From Tetmemena sp. SeJ-2015 (Eukaryota; Ciliophora; Spirotrichea; Sporadotrichida; Oxytrichidae): a stretch of DNA of 64,000 nt. Below the pieces are notes generated by a model. The model made no database searches and was not told the origin of the DNA. It saw only the letters and a program-made list of their open reading frames with translations. The stretch is taken from the NCBI GenBank assembly GCA_027382625.1, contig JAJKFJ010021312.1, forward strand, positions 1-64,000, read 5' to 3'. The translations under genes were made by a program, and so were the position numbers. Shown in pieces: positions 22,731 through 33,660 of the stretch; positions within the stretch are counted from its first letter, which is position 1, and every line of letters begins with the position of its first letter.

Positions 22731-24683
22731 ATGGAAGATCCATACTCTTAAAATGCAAGTGAGGTATATTTAATTTAGTGATATTTTTAGGGAATGGCTC
22801 TCTGCAGGAACTTTACTCTGAGGTGAGCACTTTGATGCATGGCAAGTCCAGACAGAACGGCGTCAAATCTCAAACCCACAATTATGCACACAATACAAAG
22901 TTAAAGTACGAACTCATGAAAATTGTAAGTCTTTTAATCAAGTTTTCAATGAAAATAAGAATTATAATGTTTCTTTAGTAAAATCAGCAGTCTCTTTAAG
23001 ACTAACAAAGTCAAGAGGATGTCAGCTAGTCCTCTCCCAAGTCAGTCATCTACTAATCAGAAAGGTAAATTAAAATTGATTCCATTTCTCTTAATAGGGG
23101 CTCTTCAAAGGAAAGTTTAGAGTACTTGAGAAAATAGAACGAGCAGCTGAGAAAGAAGCTTAGCTCATTTGCAATAAGCACCTGGACGTGCAGTTGAACA
23201 GAACTCAGTCAGTCTTAGAGCAAAATAAAACCCAGCATAGTCTCATGAATAGCTAGCAGCAGTTTCAATTCAAAGCGCTGAATGAGATGCTGGCCCAAAA
23301 AGACTAAGAGCTCATCAATTAGAGGAATAAGATTGAAGAACTGCAAAACGATATTTGGAGTTACAAAAACAAAAAATAATAAGCGCATACTTTAATCTTC
23401 TTTCCTTCTTTATTATAAAACAAAGGGTACTTACCGAATGGGTATGAGAAGATCCTAGAGTTGTAAGCTAAGTTGAAGGAATAGGAGTCTAAGAACCAAG
23501 AGCTAGTGAAGGAGTTGAAGTCCATGCACAAGATCCAAGTGGAGCAAGGTAGAGCTTTGGAAAAGATAACTGATGAAAACGACTATCCAGTTCGCATCAA
23601 GGCTATTGTAGACGATTTGAGGTATACAAAAGAGAGGAACAAGGCTCTTGAAGTGAAACTAAGACAAGAAGAAAGGATAAACAGACAGAACTAGGAACAC
23701 ATGGTGAGACTTGAGGAAACTGTGAGAGAACTTAAAGGCTTGGGGAGGAGAAACCAGGCTATCGAAGCTGAGAAGGGAGGAAGCGAAGTCAACAAGCCTT
23801 ATCATGTAAGTCATATAATACGAGAGAGAGATACAATCATGATTCTAATACTTGCTTCTATAGCTGATAAAAGCGGATGAAAAGATAGAGGAGCAAAGCA
23901 GGATCATAGACATGCTTACTAAGACGAAAGAGAAAGATCAAAAGAACTTCACTCTCCAAAAGAAGAATTATGAAAGGCAGATCAAGGAACTCTAAAAGGC
24001 TCTTGACGACAAAAATCAGCTCATTTCTGAAAAGGATAAGGAGTTTATTAAAGATTATATTGGACTAATTACTTTTATCATTTTTTAGTTAAAAGTACAA
24101 GGATTCAAGTTGCGACAACTGATGCAAGAAGATTATAAGGGGTAGTTTGTGAGGAAAAACTTTGAAGAGTTAGACAGACTAGCATCGCCAAAGATAAATA
24201 AAAGAACTCTTACTGATCAAGAGGCAAGCTCTATTCATGAAATTATTATTTTTCTCTAAACTAGATGAGAGGAAAAATATTCAACAGAAATATGGAAAGC
24301 TTCCTCTAAAGCCAGGCTTTAACAAAAGGAAACTTAATTTCAAGGATAAGATGGATCTACTTGACATAGAGGTTTATGGTTCGCCCTCTGATCCAGATAA
24401 AAATAGATCCAAGAGCGACGACCCCATGATGAAAAGCAAATATTCTCGATTGGGACTTAATGTAAACTTGGATCTGAATAATGCAGCTGATCAGATAATA
24501 GAGAACAGTCTTAATCAATTCAGGAATGAGGTTGAGAGAGAGGAGTAGTTTAAAGATAAAGAGAGATAGGAGAGAGATTACTTGGATGAGTTGTATGATG
24601 AGGTGGGAGGCAAAGTTTTTGACATCAATCATGAACTAAACATAAGCACTATTCAGGTGTAGTATCCACAGTCAAGAGTATGA
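22731..24683 (+). CDS. Long coiled-coil protein, unknown function
   Basis: From about 22731 (alternative ATG at 22752) to a TGA at 24681-24683. Nearly all of it is heptad-type coiled coil (for example LEYLRKQNEQLRKK, LVKELKSMHKIQ, KITDENDYPVRIKAIVDDLR). Such proteins in ciliates are often basal-body or cytoskeletal, but nothing here fixes the role. Introns are at 22925-22978, 23065-23097 and 23816-23863, and IESs at 24046-24090 and 24234-24258. The 5' end and one slip near 23150 are unresolved. Confidence 0.65.
22925..22978 (+). other. Intron, 54 nt
   Basis: GTAAGT to CTTTAG. It joins YELMKI to QNQQSLQDQ, a frame kept open by Gln-coded TAA/TAG. Confidence 0.7.
23065..23097 (+). other. Intron, 33 nt
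   Basis: GTAAAT to AATAG. It joins SVIYQSER to GSSKESLEYL. Confidence 0.7.
23816..23863 (+). other. Intron, 48 nt
   Basis: GTAAGT to TATAG. It joins VNKPYH to LIKADEKIEEQ in the coiled coil. Confidence 0.75.
24046..24090. other. IES, 45 bp, pointer AGTT
   Basis: AGTT occurs at 24042-24045 and 24087-24090. Deletion joins SEKDKE to LKVQGFKLRQL without a frame change. Confidence 0.7.
24234..24258. other. IES, 25 bp, pointer CTCTA
   Basis: CTCTA occurs at 24229-24233 and 24254-24258. Deletion joins TDQEASS to KLDERKNIQQKYG and corrects a frame shift exactly. Confidence 0.85.
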
Positions 24684-24689
24684 AAAGAG

Positions 24690-25120
24690 GATAAAGAAGG
24701 TAGGACTAAGAAACTTATTTATTAGGAGATTTTTAAGAACATAAGGTGAATTAAAATGTGAATTTAAAATTAAAAACTTAATATAAAAAATATATTCAAT
24801 AGATATAAATGGAAACTGAGCATAATTTATCCATGAATAGTTTTAAATTTATAAACAAAACATAAGTCATACATAGATTTAATTAGGATTTAATATATTT
24901 TTTAAGGCATTTAATTCTACAGAAGATTAATTTATAATTGCTTAAAAAATAAATAAATTTATAATTTTAAACCTGATTTAATTTATAGAATAATACCAAT
25001 CTAGCTATTTAAAGTTACCATTATAGTTGTTCTTACCACGTATTAGTTTTACAAGTTTATAGTTGTTAACATTAGGGATATTTGAGACGACCTTATCCGA
25101 TGAGGATCCAAGGGCAAATT
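24690..25120. other. Convergent intergenic region
   Basis: AT-rich sequence between the 3' ends of the coiled-coil gene (plus) and the Cdc20/Cdh1 gene (minus). It presumably holds both 3' UTRs. Nothing else is seen. Confidence 0.5.
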
Positions 25121-25121
25121 T

Positions 25122-26852
25122 TCATCTCAAATCCATCGCAGCAGGAAGCAAAGTAGAAACCGGAGATTTCTACTCTTTCTTCTGAGGGAAGACGTTCCAG
25201 AACCTTAGAGTCTCATCACCTGCGCCAGTTACTAGAGTTTGCCCGTCTGGGCTGCACGAGAGATACAGGACTCTGTAAGTATGACCTGTGAGAGTAGCCA
25301 ATTTCTTCATTGTTGGATACTTCCAGACGATGATTTAGTTCTAACTGTAGCCATGAGTGCTCACAAGTTCATTGACGTTCTTTGAGAAGAGAAGATTGCA
25401 GACTTAGCTTCCTGTTTCTAGGGAACTCAAAGGAGATAGAGTGAGAGTGTTCCAGAATCTGATGCATCTGTCAGCAGTTCCTCCACCTGAGGCAAGTAGT
25501 CCATGCTAATGTGGAGACCATGCGATTGCTTTGACAGCCGCAATATTAAATTTATAGTATCATATGATTCGAGAATTTCGCTTAAGGACTTTGGTTGTTG
25601 TGTAAGCTCCATATAAGAAGCTTGTTATCGTTTCCTCCTGAGGCTAGTTGCTGCTCATCGAAGCTCCATTTCAAGCCACACACCTCTTGTTTATGACCCA
25701 CCAGTTTGGCCTCAAAGTTGTGCTTGCTTCTCAAGTCTCTATGCAAAATGCATTTATCCCTAGATCCTGAACTCAGAAATCTGCTGTTCCAAGCTACGGT
25801 GCCTATTCTTCCCTCATGTCCAGTCAAAGATTTCACAATTTTTGTCTTCTAAGTGTCCCATACTTGCAGCACTCCTGAGTTAGTACCCACAGCCAATAAG
25901 TTACCTCTGTTAGACCACTGAACTGAAGTAACTGAATCGCCTCCTCCCAAGTCGTAAAGTTTTGTAACTTTGCTTGTCTGAGCTGACCAGAGGTATACAC
26001 ATGAGCCCAGTCCGACAGCGAGGATGTTGCTTGAAGACCAATCAACGAGATTGAGATAGAAGTCATCTTGCAAGGCGGGTGCATCAAGAACTTTGAAAGG
26101 GACCTTTGGAATTTTTCTCTGCTGCTTGTAAGGAGCAGTCAATAGCTAGTCTTCCTCAAAGCCGGCAAAAGGAGCCACATGGTACGGGTTTTGAGCGTGG
26201 AATGGCTATCGATCAGATTTCTACTTCTAATTGAACCTCAAGACGTTGTAAGAAGAGGGTGGTGCTAGTGTTAGTGGGATCGATTTCTCAACACAGCCCA
26301 CGCTGTCCATGAATTCATCATTAAGGTAGCCTCCTTAGATCAAGTGTGGATTCTGAATTCCGAGAACCTAATTTTACAGAAGAGTAGTGTACATCCTTTG
26401 GTTCTCATCGCCTTGGCAGCTATTTGCGGAATTCATGGAGTTTTCCTGATTATCCTCTGGACTCTCAAACTGCGAACCCATCCCCATCTTGTCGAGCAAG
26501 TTAACAGACTAGCTTTGCGAGAAGATCTCACTCTTCGTTTCATAGTTGTTGTGTAACTCAAGTTGGCAGCTAATATATAATCGCAATTTGTTAATGATAT
26601 ATAGCTTCTCTGTGATATAAATCTATCTCCGCATCCGACACCTCCACTTGCACAAATAACCCCATCTTTGAATGCATCTCCACTGCCTGAGCTGAAGCCC
26701 AGAGAATTGGGAGAGTTGGATGCGGTAGTCTGGCGATGAATGTTGTTGCTAGGTCTGCTTTGGAACGAAGTGGAGTTTACTCTGTTTTACAAGAGTGAGG
26801 ACTGTTTGTACCACGGGTCCTTACTGTAGCTTTGCAAAAGTTGGGAAGACAT
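25122..26852 (-). CDS. Cdc20/Cdh1-family WD40 activator of the APC/C
   Basis: Recruits substrates to the anaphase-promoting complex ubiquitin ligase. From the ATG at 26852 the N-terminus is Ser/Asn-rich with GDRFISQR, the conserved segment before the propeller. Then comes [20 protein letters not shown] (Cdc20/Cdh1-specific), followed by seven WD repeats including [86 protein letters not shown] and DRCIRFWN. The C-terminus is ALDLR-like (MDLR), the position of the Ile-Arg tail that docks on APC/C, and ends in TGA at 25124-25122. Its 14 or so Trp codons are all TGG. The GDRF...[12 protein letters not shown] pattern fits Cdh1 slightly better than Cdc20, but I would not separate them. One frame slip near 26560 remains. 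Confidence 0.9.
25547..25565. other. IES, 19 bp, pointer ATAT
   Basis: ATAT occurs at 25543-25546 and 25562-25565. Deletion gives [19 protein letters not shown], the expected WD-repeat linker. It is the shortest IES resolved in the window. Confidence 0.8.
26580..26603. other. Probable IES, 24 bp, pointer ATATATA
   Basis: ATATATA occurs at 26573-26579 and 26597-26603, just after GDRFISQRS. The insert does not change the frame. A separate 1-2 nt slip close by (ACACAAC) means the joined protein cannot be verified. Confidence 0.5.
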
Positions 26853-26859
26853 TTTTACT

Positions 26860-27290
26860 GCTTTTCAGATAAGCAAATATTAAAAGACTCTATAGAAGTA
26901 AGTGTATATTTAGAGCAATGATTGTATGCAAAAGTTGAGAATTTGTTAGGAGTGATGATCGAGATTTTCACAAATATTTAATTATAATGCACAAAATTGC
27001 GATTGGAAACTTATTAAGCAAATACGAATTTAAATGAGGTAGACGATATAAAGTTAAATTTACTAAATATTATTGCTCCTTAAATAAACTTAAAAACCAA
27101 AATTATTATATTTCCATTCAGATTAGTTGACTCGAAATAGGACTGAGAAGAAAATTAGATGAATGTAAAATTGATTTTGATCATAATGAAGCTAATTGAA
27201 AAATTGGGGAGATAGTGAAATTTTAAGATTAAAATTTACACATCCAGATGTACCCTCAACTTCTATTTTAAAACAAGAAGATGTTGAGAA
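26860..27290. other. Divergent intergenic region
   Basis: AT-rich spacer between the Cdc20/Cdh1 start (minus) and the MULE-type gene (plus); probably holds both promoters. I see no repeats or terminal inverted repeats that would mark a transposon end. Confidence 0.5.
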
Positions 27291-27341
27291 TTTTGATTTC
27301 CCTTATTGCCTTATTCTTTCATAATTAAGATGTTTAAAAAG

Positions 27342-30300
27342 CGTACTCCCAGTGGCTTTACCACTACAGGCAACTAAAACTGAGAGTGTAAAGAAGAATT
27401 AAGAGTAATCTGATAAAATAGTGGAAGAGCCACCCTACAATGATGATGACCTCACTTAAACAGAGAAGAGCAGTTTAACTGTAACACCTGTATGATCAAT
27501 TTTGAAGCCAGCCTCTATATCATCCTCTCTTCAACTGAGCAAACTGACTCCCTCAAGTATGAAATTAAATAGCACAACACCTGTGCAGGTGCAATACAAT
27601 TCATCTGTGAAATCGACTATAGTGTAAGTTGAAGTACATCATAACGAAAGAATGAAGATACTAAAGATCGATAAGAAATGGTAGATGGATGAGCTTTAAG
27701 ATTTCCTCGCCAAAGAATTTCAATTAAAATTCAAGAAAATCATAGATTTTGAGGTATTCATGTTGGAAGGAGGATAGTTGGAAAACTTGGAATGTCTATT
27801 TAATCATGATAAGATAAGATTCACTTATGAAGTAACAAGCGACAGAGAGGAGGATGAAGGGGACTTGATAGATCTAAAATCAAAGAAGGAATACAAAAAT
27901 GAAAATCTTCCATAGAAAAAGCACTGGCAACTTAATTTCACTTAAAATAATGTTAAGCGAGTCAAGGTTAAAACAGAGGAAGCTTAGTTGCCATCAAATC
28001 AAGTAGAAGCAAATGCCCATTAAAATTTAGGCTCACCAGAGAAGATTTAAAGTCAATTGATTTTATCAAACATTAAGACTGAGTACTCATCAAATTTATT
28101 TCGGCCAAGCTCTCCAAAGATCAAACACCTCATTAAGCTTTCTGACAGTTAAATGTGCTAGTAGTCAGAGACATATGCCCCTTAATTACCTATTTAGAGA
28201 TTTGTTGCACCTAAACAAGTCAGGAAAAAGAATCAAGTAAAAGTATAAAATGAAATACCATAAAATAATCCAAAGGAGCTAATATATGAAAACCTAGTGA
28301 CTTAAAATGATTTCGAGAACCTTCAAAATTTGTTGATAACCAGATTAATTTCAGATTATCACGTTCTTCTAGATGTTATCAATAAACTTTGGGCGAAGTA
28401 ACTTGGTTTTTAAATGAAGATGAGAAGATCTCCAAAGCCCAACAAAGATGGTTCATGCACCTTAAGACTATATTGTATCAAGTTCAAGTCTAAGAATCCA
28501 TAGGCTATAAATCTAGAATAATCCTAAGAAACTTAGTTGTTTAAAAATTCTGAATAGAAATAATCGATATCCCTTGTGATTTCGGCTTAACATTCAGGTA
28601 TGATTCTAGAAACTAGTTGTGGCAACTTTATGAGAGCTATGATGTGTTTAAAATGCAGCATAGCCATTCGATAAAAGATGAAAATGGAATAGTTAATGTT
28701 CAAAAATCGAAAGATCGAGATTAGTTTAATTCTACACATGCTATTAAGATAGAGGATGAATTAGTTAGATATTTTGGAAGACAGATTTGCCCCAAGCCTT
28801 GATAAGAAAATGAATATAGAGCCTAATAAGATAAATTCTTTTCTCGATATACAAAAAGCACTCAATAATTATCGAGGAATGATTAGTGAGCTTACAAAAA
28901 TTGAAAAAAGGATAGTAAATGTCCCAAGATTATTTAAAGGAAAGACAATAAATCTTTCAAATAAATTAATCAGACAGCCAAGAGATCGCAACGGATAAAG
29001 AAAACCAAGAGATCCAAACGGCGAGATAAGACCTAGAAGTTCTTATCCCAAAAATATTGTTGATTATTCTCGCTTCATAAATGCATTTCAAAAAATCAAG
29101 TTAGAGGAGGAGTAAAAGGAGAAGGCTATATTCTTTTCGTTTGAAGAGTCCCCAGAAAAGCCAGGATGGTATGAGAACATGTTTTTTAAAGACATCTTCA
29201 ATGCATGAAAATTATATGACTTATAGAGACGTAGTTTTCGTAAATAAGAGACTTACTAAAACTCGATTCAATAGAATCCTCTTTATATTCTATGGAGTAA
29301 ACTCAGCTGGTAAATCTGTAGTATTCGCAATTTGCTTTATTCACAAAGAAGATGATGATAGCTTTGATTTTGCCTTAGATCATTTCAAAAAAGCATTGGA
29401 AATGATTATTTCCCAAAGCTATTTATAATTGAGAGAAACAATCTTTTAAGATCAGCAATTCATAGAGCCTACACAACTCAGATGCGGGTTTTATTCTGCT
29501 ATGATCATTATCAAAAATCAATAAGGCATTTCTTTGAAAATGCCAAAGGCTCCTAGTAAAAGTACCTTAGTAAAGCCTTTGTAATTACTTGAGCCTTTGC
29601 CCTTAGTTGAAGGATCAAAGGATACTTTGACTCCCAAATAGATGAGTTGAAATAAGAACAGTAGATGTATGCAAGTAATAACGAGAAAATGTTTCAACTT
29701 TTGGATAAAATACAAAATGAGAAGAACTATTGGGCTAAAACTCAGCACTTATAAAACTTCACTGGATAGTTCTAAATATGTGAGAGAAATGAAGTAATAA
29801 AGACTTTCATGTTTCATCTAATTAATCGCAAAGAACAACCTATTGAAGAAATTGCAAGAATGTTGACTAAATCAGATTGCATTAGGCATCCTCAAAATCA
29901 TTATGAGGAATTTAAATTTGCTAAACTTAATTAACTTGAGGATATACCACTTATTTCAGAGTATCTTCCTAAAAATCTTACAAGCTATGGTTTTAATCGT
30001 ATTAGGCATCAAATATACAAAGCCTTTAGAGATTTTGATCATTACAGTTTTGAAAAATCTTCTAAAACTTACATCTTAATAAGAAAAGAGAGATCTTTTT
30101 AAAGGATGGAGTTACTAATCATTTCAAGCTTAAGTTAGTGAATGGCTATCTATTTTGCACTTGCTTAGAATACTTCAATACTGGGCTGCCATGCTCCCAT
30201 CAGCTTTTCATTAGTCTATGATGTGATTTGAAATTCCTAATTCATCCAAGGTGGTTCAAAGATTTTGAGAAGCTCTTATTTGATATGGATGAGGATTCTC

Positions 30301-32101
30301 GTAATGAAAGGATAGATAGAATATTTGATTAGCATTAACAGGAACTCAAGTTTATCTACAGCTTATTTTCAAAACAAACAGCTAGAGTAAACATTAACTC
30401 AGAAGAAATTGACCTTGAATAAACTTTCACTATCTACAAAGAAGACTTGAAATTAGTTATAAGTGACTTCAACATATAACAACCTCATATCTCAGATCAG
30501 AAGAAAATAATTGGCTCCTTCGGACGTTGCTCTTTCAAGCCTTTTAAAAGTGCTTCCAAAGCAAGTGCAGATAAATTTCAGTAAAAATTCTTGAAAGATT
30601 CAACAGAGAAAAATGATGAGATTATTTCACCAGAAAAAGACTAGGAGACCAACTCTATTAATAAAGAATAAGAGCAGAGTATTCTTTAAAAAGCTCTGCT
30701 TAAACCCCGAAGCCCAAAGCGCAATTAGCAATGCCAAAGATCTTCACAGAATATTGCATTGGACGAAAGTCATTTCTAGAGTTGAAAGAGTAAAATTAAA
30801 AATCCTTTACTTCATGCTGCGAAGACATAGATTTTGATAGGATAAAAGTTTCTCTTTTCGAAAACTAGCTAAGCTCTTCTTAAGTCAACATAACTTTCTA
30901 CACTTAAAGGACAGATGGGTAGACTCAGTCTCAAATGATCACAGGTGATTAAGTCTAGATGAAATATGAGTTTGGCTTTAGAGAGAAGTCTAAGATTAAG
31001 AAGCTCAAAGGGGGTAAGAGAGGTAGAGTACCCAAAGAAGGAAAGAAAGAGAAAATCTAGATAATCAACATTTCAAAAGGCAAGCCAAAACAAGGTCAGA
31101 CTGCCTCAAATGAAGATGGAGTTGGAAGTAACTCGCTATCAGATCCTTCTAATACTGCTCAAGGTGTGGAAAATGATGACAGTATTGACAGTGATGGAAA
31201 AAGGAAAAGGAAAAAGAGACAGAAAGGCTAAAGTTATAAAAATAAAAGAGGCAAACATAGAAATTAAGCTGAGGAGGAGGAAGAACCAGTTAAAGTTCAG
31301 GATGTATAATTGAAGGTTATTGAAAAAGTAAGCGTAGATTCCTTACTAAAGAAGAACGAATCACCTGAGAAGAAGATGAGCTTAGCAGATATTTTAGCTA
31401 AAAAACAGCTTGATAGTCCTATAAAAGAGGAGGATCCTTAAATGGGTTAAATAGGAAAACAGCCAAAGCGATCTTCTCCGAAGAAAACTGAAAGTTCTAA
31501 GAGCTCTAGAAAAAGGTAGTTAATTTATTTTGATAGTAAGATGAGGGATAGTAACAGAAATAGTCTAGGGGCAAATCAAGTAAAAAGAGAGAAGCGAAAC
31601 ATGAAATTAAAATAGTAACGAAGATAAAGAAACAATAAAAATTGGAGGAGCAGTAATTAGTAGTAAGCTCACAAGTTGCTGAAGAGGCAGACAAGATAAT
31701 TGCTCCTTTAAATATAGAAAGCAATAAGAGTTCTCCCTCTAAAAAGAACGTAGAGTTTAGGAATCAAAATGTGACAATAATAAAGCGAAAGAGAAAAAGT
31801 GGTTCATATATGATAAAGATAAAGATTTCAAAGGCCTACGATGAAACAAATTACAAAAGATTAGATAAGGTAAGAATCATTCTCACTAATTCTTTTAAAG
31901 GAATATGAAACTTAGTCAGAGACTGAAGAAGAGCAGATAAATTTTAGCAAATCAAACCAGAAGAAAGTTAAATCGCTTTTGCTAAAATAAAAGAAGCAAA
32001 AAGAAAGAAGAAAAGTAAGAAAAGTAAAGATTAAAGTTGAGTTAGCAAGGTAACTAGGCATCTTAACACATAAATACAGACATCTTTTTAAGGTGCTTTG
32101 A
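27342..32101 (+). CDS. MULE transposase-derived protein with SWIM zinc finger and AT-hook tail
   Basis: The start is not fixed; TGA at 32099-32101 ends it. 28430-28780 resembles a FAR1-type DNA-binding region (LRLYCIKFKSKNP, later YESYDVFKMQHSHS). 29200-29430 is a MULE-type transposase core: NHENYMTYRDVVFVN, RFNRILFIFYGVNSAGKSVV, FDFALDHFKKAL. Near 30150-30215 a SWIM zinc finger reads YLFCTCLEYFNTGLPCSHQLF. The tail is Lys-rich with an AT-hook-like KRGRVPK near 31020 and ends after an intron at 31870-31900. SWIM-MULE proteins are DNA-binding transposases or domesticated transcription factors. In-frame TGAs lie at 27493 and 30219, and about six frame slips break it, so it may be a decayed transposon gene. 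No terminal repeats were found. Confidence 0.6.
31870..31900 (+). other. Intron of 31 nt, also flanked by AAGG repeats
   Basis: GTAAGA to TTAAAG. Removal joins NYKRLDK to EYETQSETEEE in frame. AAGG at both ends gives the same product if it is an IES, so the two mechanisms cannot be told apart here. Confidence 0.65.
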
Positions 32102-32354
32102 TCAAAATTCAATATGAAGTTTGCTCACAAGAAAACAGCTATTATCCTAGTCATACTTAAATTAACCTTGAACTCTCATAACACAAGCGTATTAGGAACA
32201 TATTTTTCTTTAAATACCCACACTTTTATTATCTGTAAATAGTAAATAATTTCTAAACTCTCTTGTTCTAAATAAATCTTGTTCATCAGTAAGTTATCTC
32301 GAATTTAAATGAAATAAATGAATGATTATAAATTATTGATAATAAGTATTAAAG

Positions 32355-33529
32355 ATGTTAAAATAATTATTGACCTCAATGACTGCAAAGTCATTGCAGA
32401 GATGTCAAATTTCTTAGGCAAACTCTCTTGGCAGAAGCATGCTTTTCCAAACTAAACTTGGATCCTTCATGAGTATGAATAAGGGTTTGAGCACAATGCT
32501 GACATTAAATTCAAAAGCTATGCTTCCTCAATTATATATGATGGGATCTGTACAACTTAGAAGCATATCAGTGGCACCTAAAGGAAGATCAGAGTATCAA
32601 GAGGAGAAGAAAGTCTTACTTCCTTTCACCGCAAATAATCTTTGGGATAATGTTGGAGCCTTTTTATGATTTTTTTTTTATATGAGCAAGGACTAAATAC
32701 AAGAGAGTGGGAAGAGGTCCAGGTTCCGGATTGGGGTATCTTATTTTTAATTCGTGATATATTTCTTAGAAAAACTTCAGGAAGAGGTCACAAGGGTATG
32801 CACGCCAGAGCTGGAGGACAGGTGAACAGAGGTTTCGAAGGAGGTTAATCTAACTTGGCCAAGCGTTTCCCAAAGAGAGGTATCAGAAAGAACAAGTTCA
32901 ACGTGCTCTAGTAATTAGAGTAGGTGAACTTAGGTCAGCTGGCCTACTTTATTGAGAAGGGAAGAATTGACACCTCTAAGACTATTACCATGAAGGACTT
33001 GGTAGAGTCTAGATGCCTCTCAAAATGCCAATATGGAGTCAAGCTTCTAGGCGGAGGCGCTGAGAAGTTTTTAGCCTTGAAGCAGCCAATCACTATGGAG
33101 GTCTCTGACGCAACTAAAGAAGCAATCGAGGCTATCAAGAGCATTGGAGGAAAGTTAAATGTCATATACAGAACACCCCTCTTGATGAGGCAACATATCA
33201 AGCCTCATAAGTTTAGCGATCACAAGTCCTTCAAGACACCCATGCCTCATCAAAAGAAACTTGTTAAACTCGAAAAGCTAAAGTTATTTTGTGCATTATT
33301 TATATAGCTAAGAGATAAAGGTCTTAATGTCGAATATCCCAGAGCTCCTTGGTATACAGATAACAAAGAAGCCATTCTCGCAGAAGCTGCAGAGACAGAA
33401 AAGAGAATTGCTAATGCTCAACATGCAGCACTCCTTCCTCAAATTCCTGCAAAGAGAGAGCCCGGACAAAGTAAGGACATTCCAATCCCAGAGAAGAAAA
33501 TCATTACCAAGTTCGTTAAGTATTTGTGA
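32355..33529 (+). CDS. MRPL15: Mitochondrial ribosomal protein uL15 (L15)
   Basis: Large-subunit protein of the mitochondrial ribosome. The ATG at 32355 (or 32379) opens a presequence-like N-terminus. After removing two IESs and one intron the L15 signature is continuous: LLPFTANNLWDNVGARTKYK, RVGRGPGSGLGKTSGRGHKG, MHARAGGQVNRGFEGGQ, then LAKRFPKRGIRKN. The C-terminal extension (DKGLNVEYPRAPWY to KKIITKFVKYL) is longer than in bacteria, as usual for mitochondrial forms. TGA at 33527-33529. All Trp are TGG and no in-frame TGA occurs. This gene is the clearest proof of IESs in the window, because the L15 core is one of the most conserved ribosomal sequences. Confidence 0.92.
32660..32687. other. 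IES, 28 bp, pointer GAGC
   Basis: GAGC occurs at 32656-32659 and 32684-32687. Deletion rebuilds NLWDNVGARTKYKRVGRG. With it, a TGA truncates the protein. Confidence 0.92.
32736..32769 (+). other. Intron, 34 nt
   Basis: GTATCT to TTCTTAG. Splicing gives GPGSGLGKTSGRGHKG, exactly the conserved L15 glycine-rich loop. Confidence 0.9.
33282..33311. other. IES, 30 bp, pointer AGCTAA
   Basis: AGCTAA occurs at 33276-33281 and 33306-33311. Deletion gives KLVKLEKLRDKGLNVEYP. The insert is in frame and contains no TGA. Confidence 0.85.
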
Positions 33530-33660
33530 GCTCAGAACTAATAGGTTACTCTTATTTAACTCTAATTCATTTACTTACTTTATTAGTCTCAGGCGAATAT
33601 ATTTGGAAAATTAATAAATTGATTTATATAAATATCTGATCAGAGAACACTTTAATCTGA

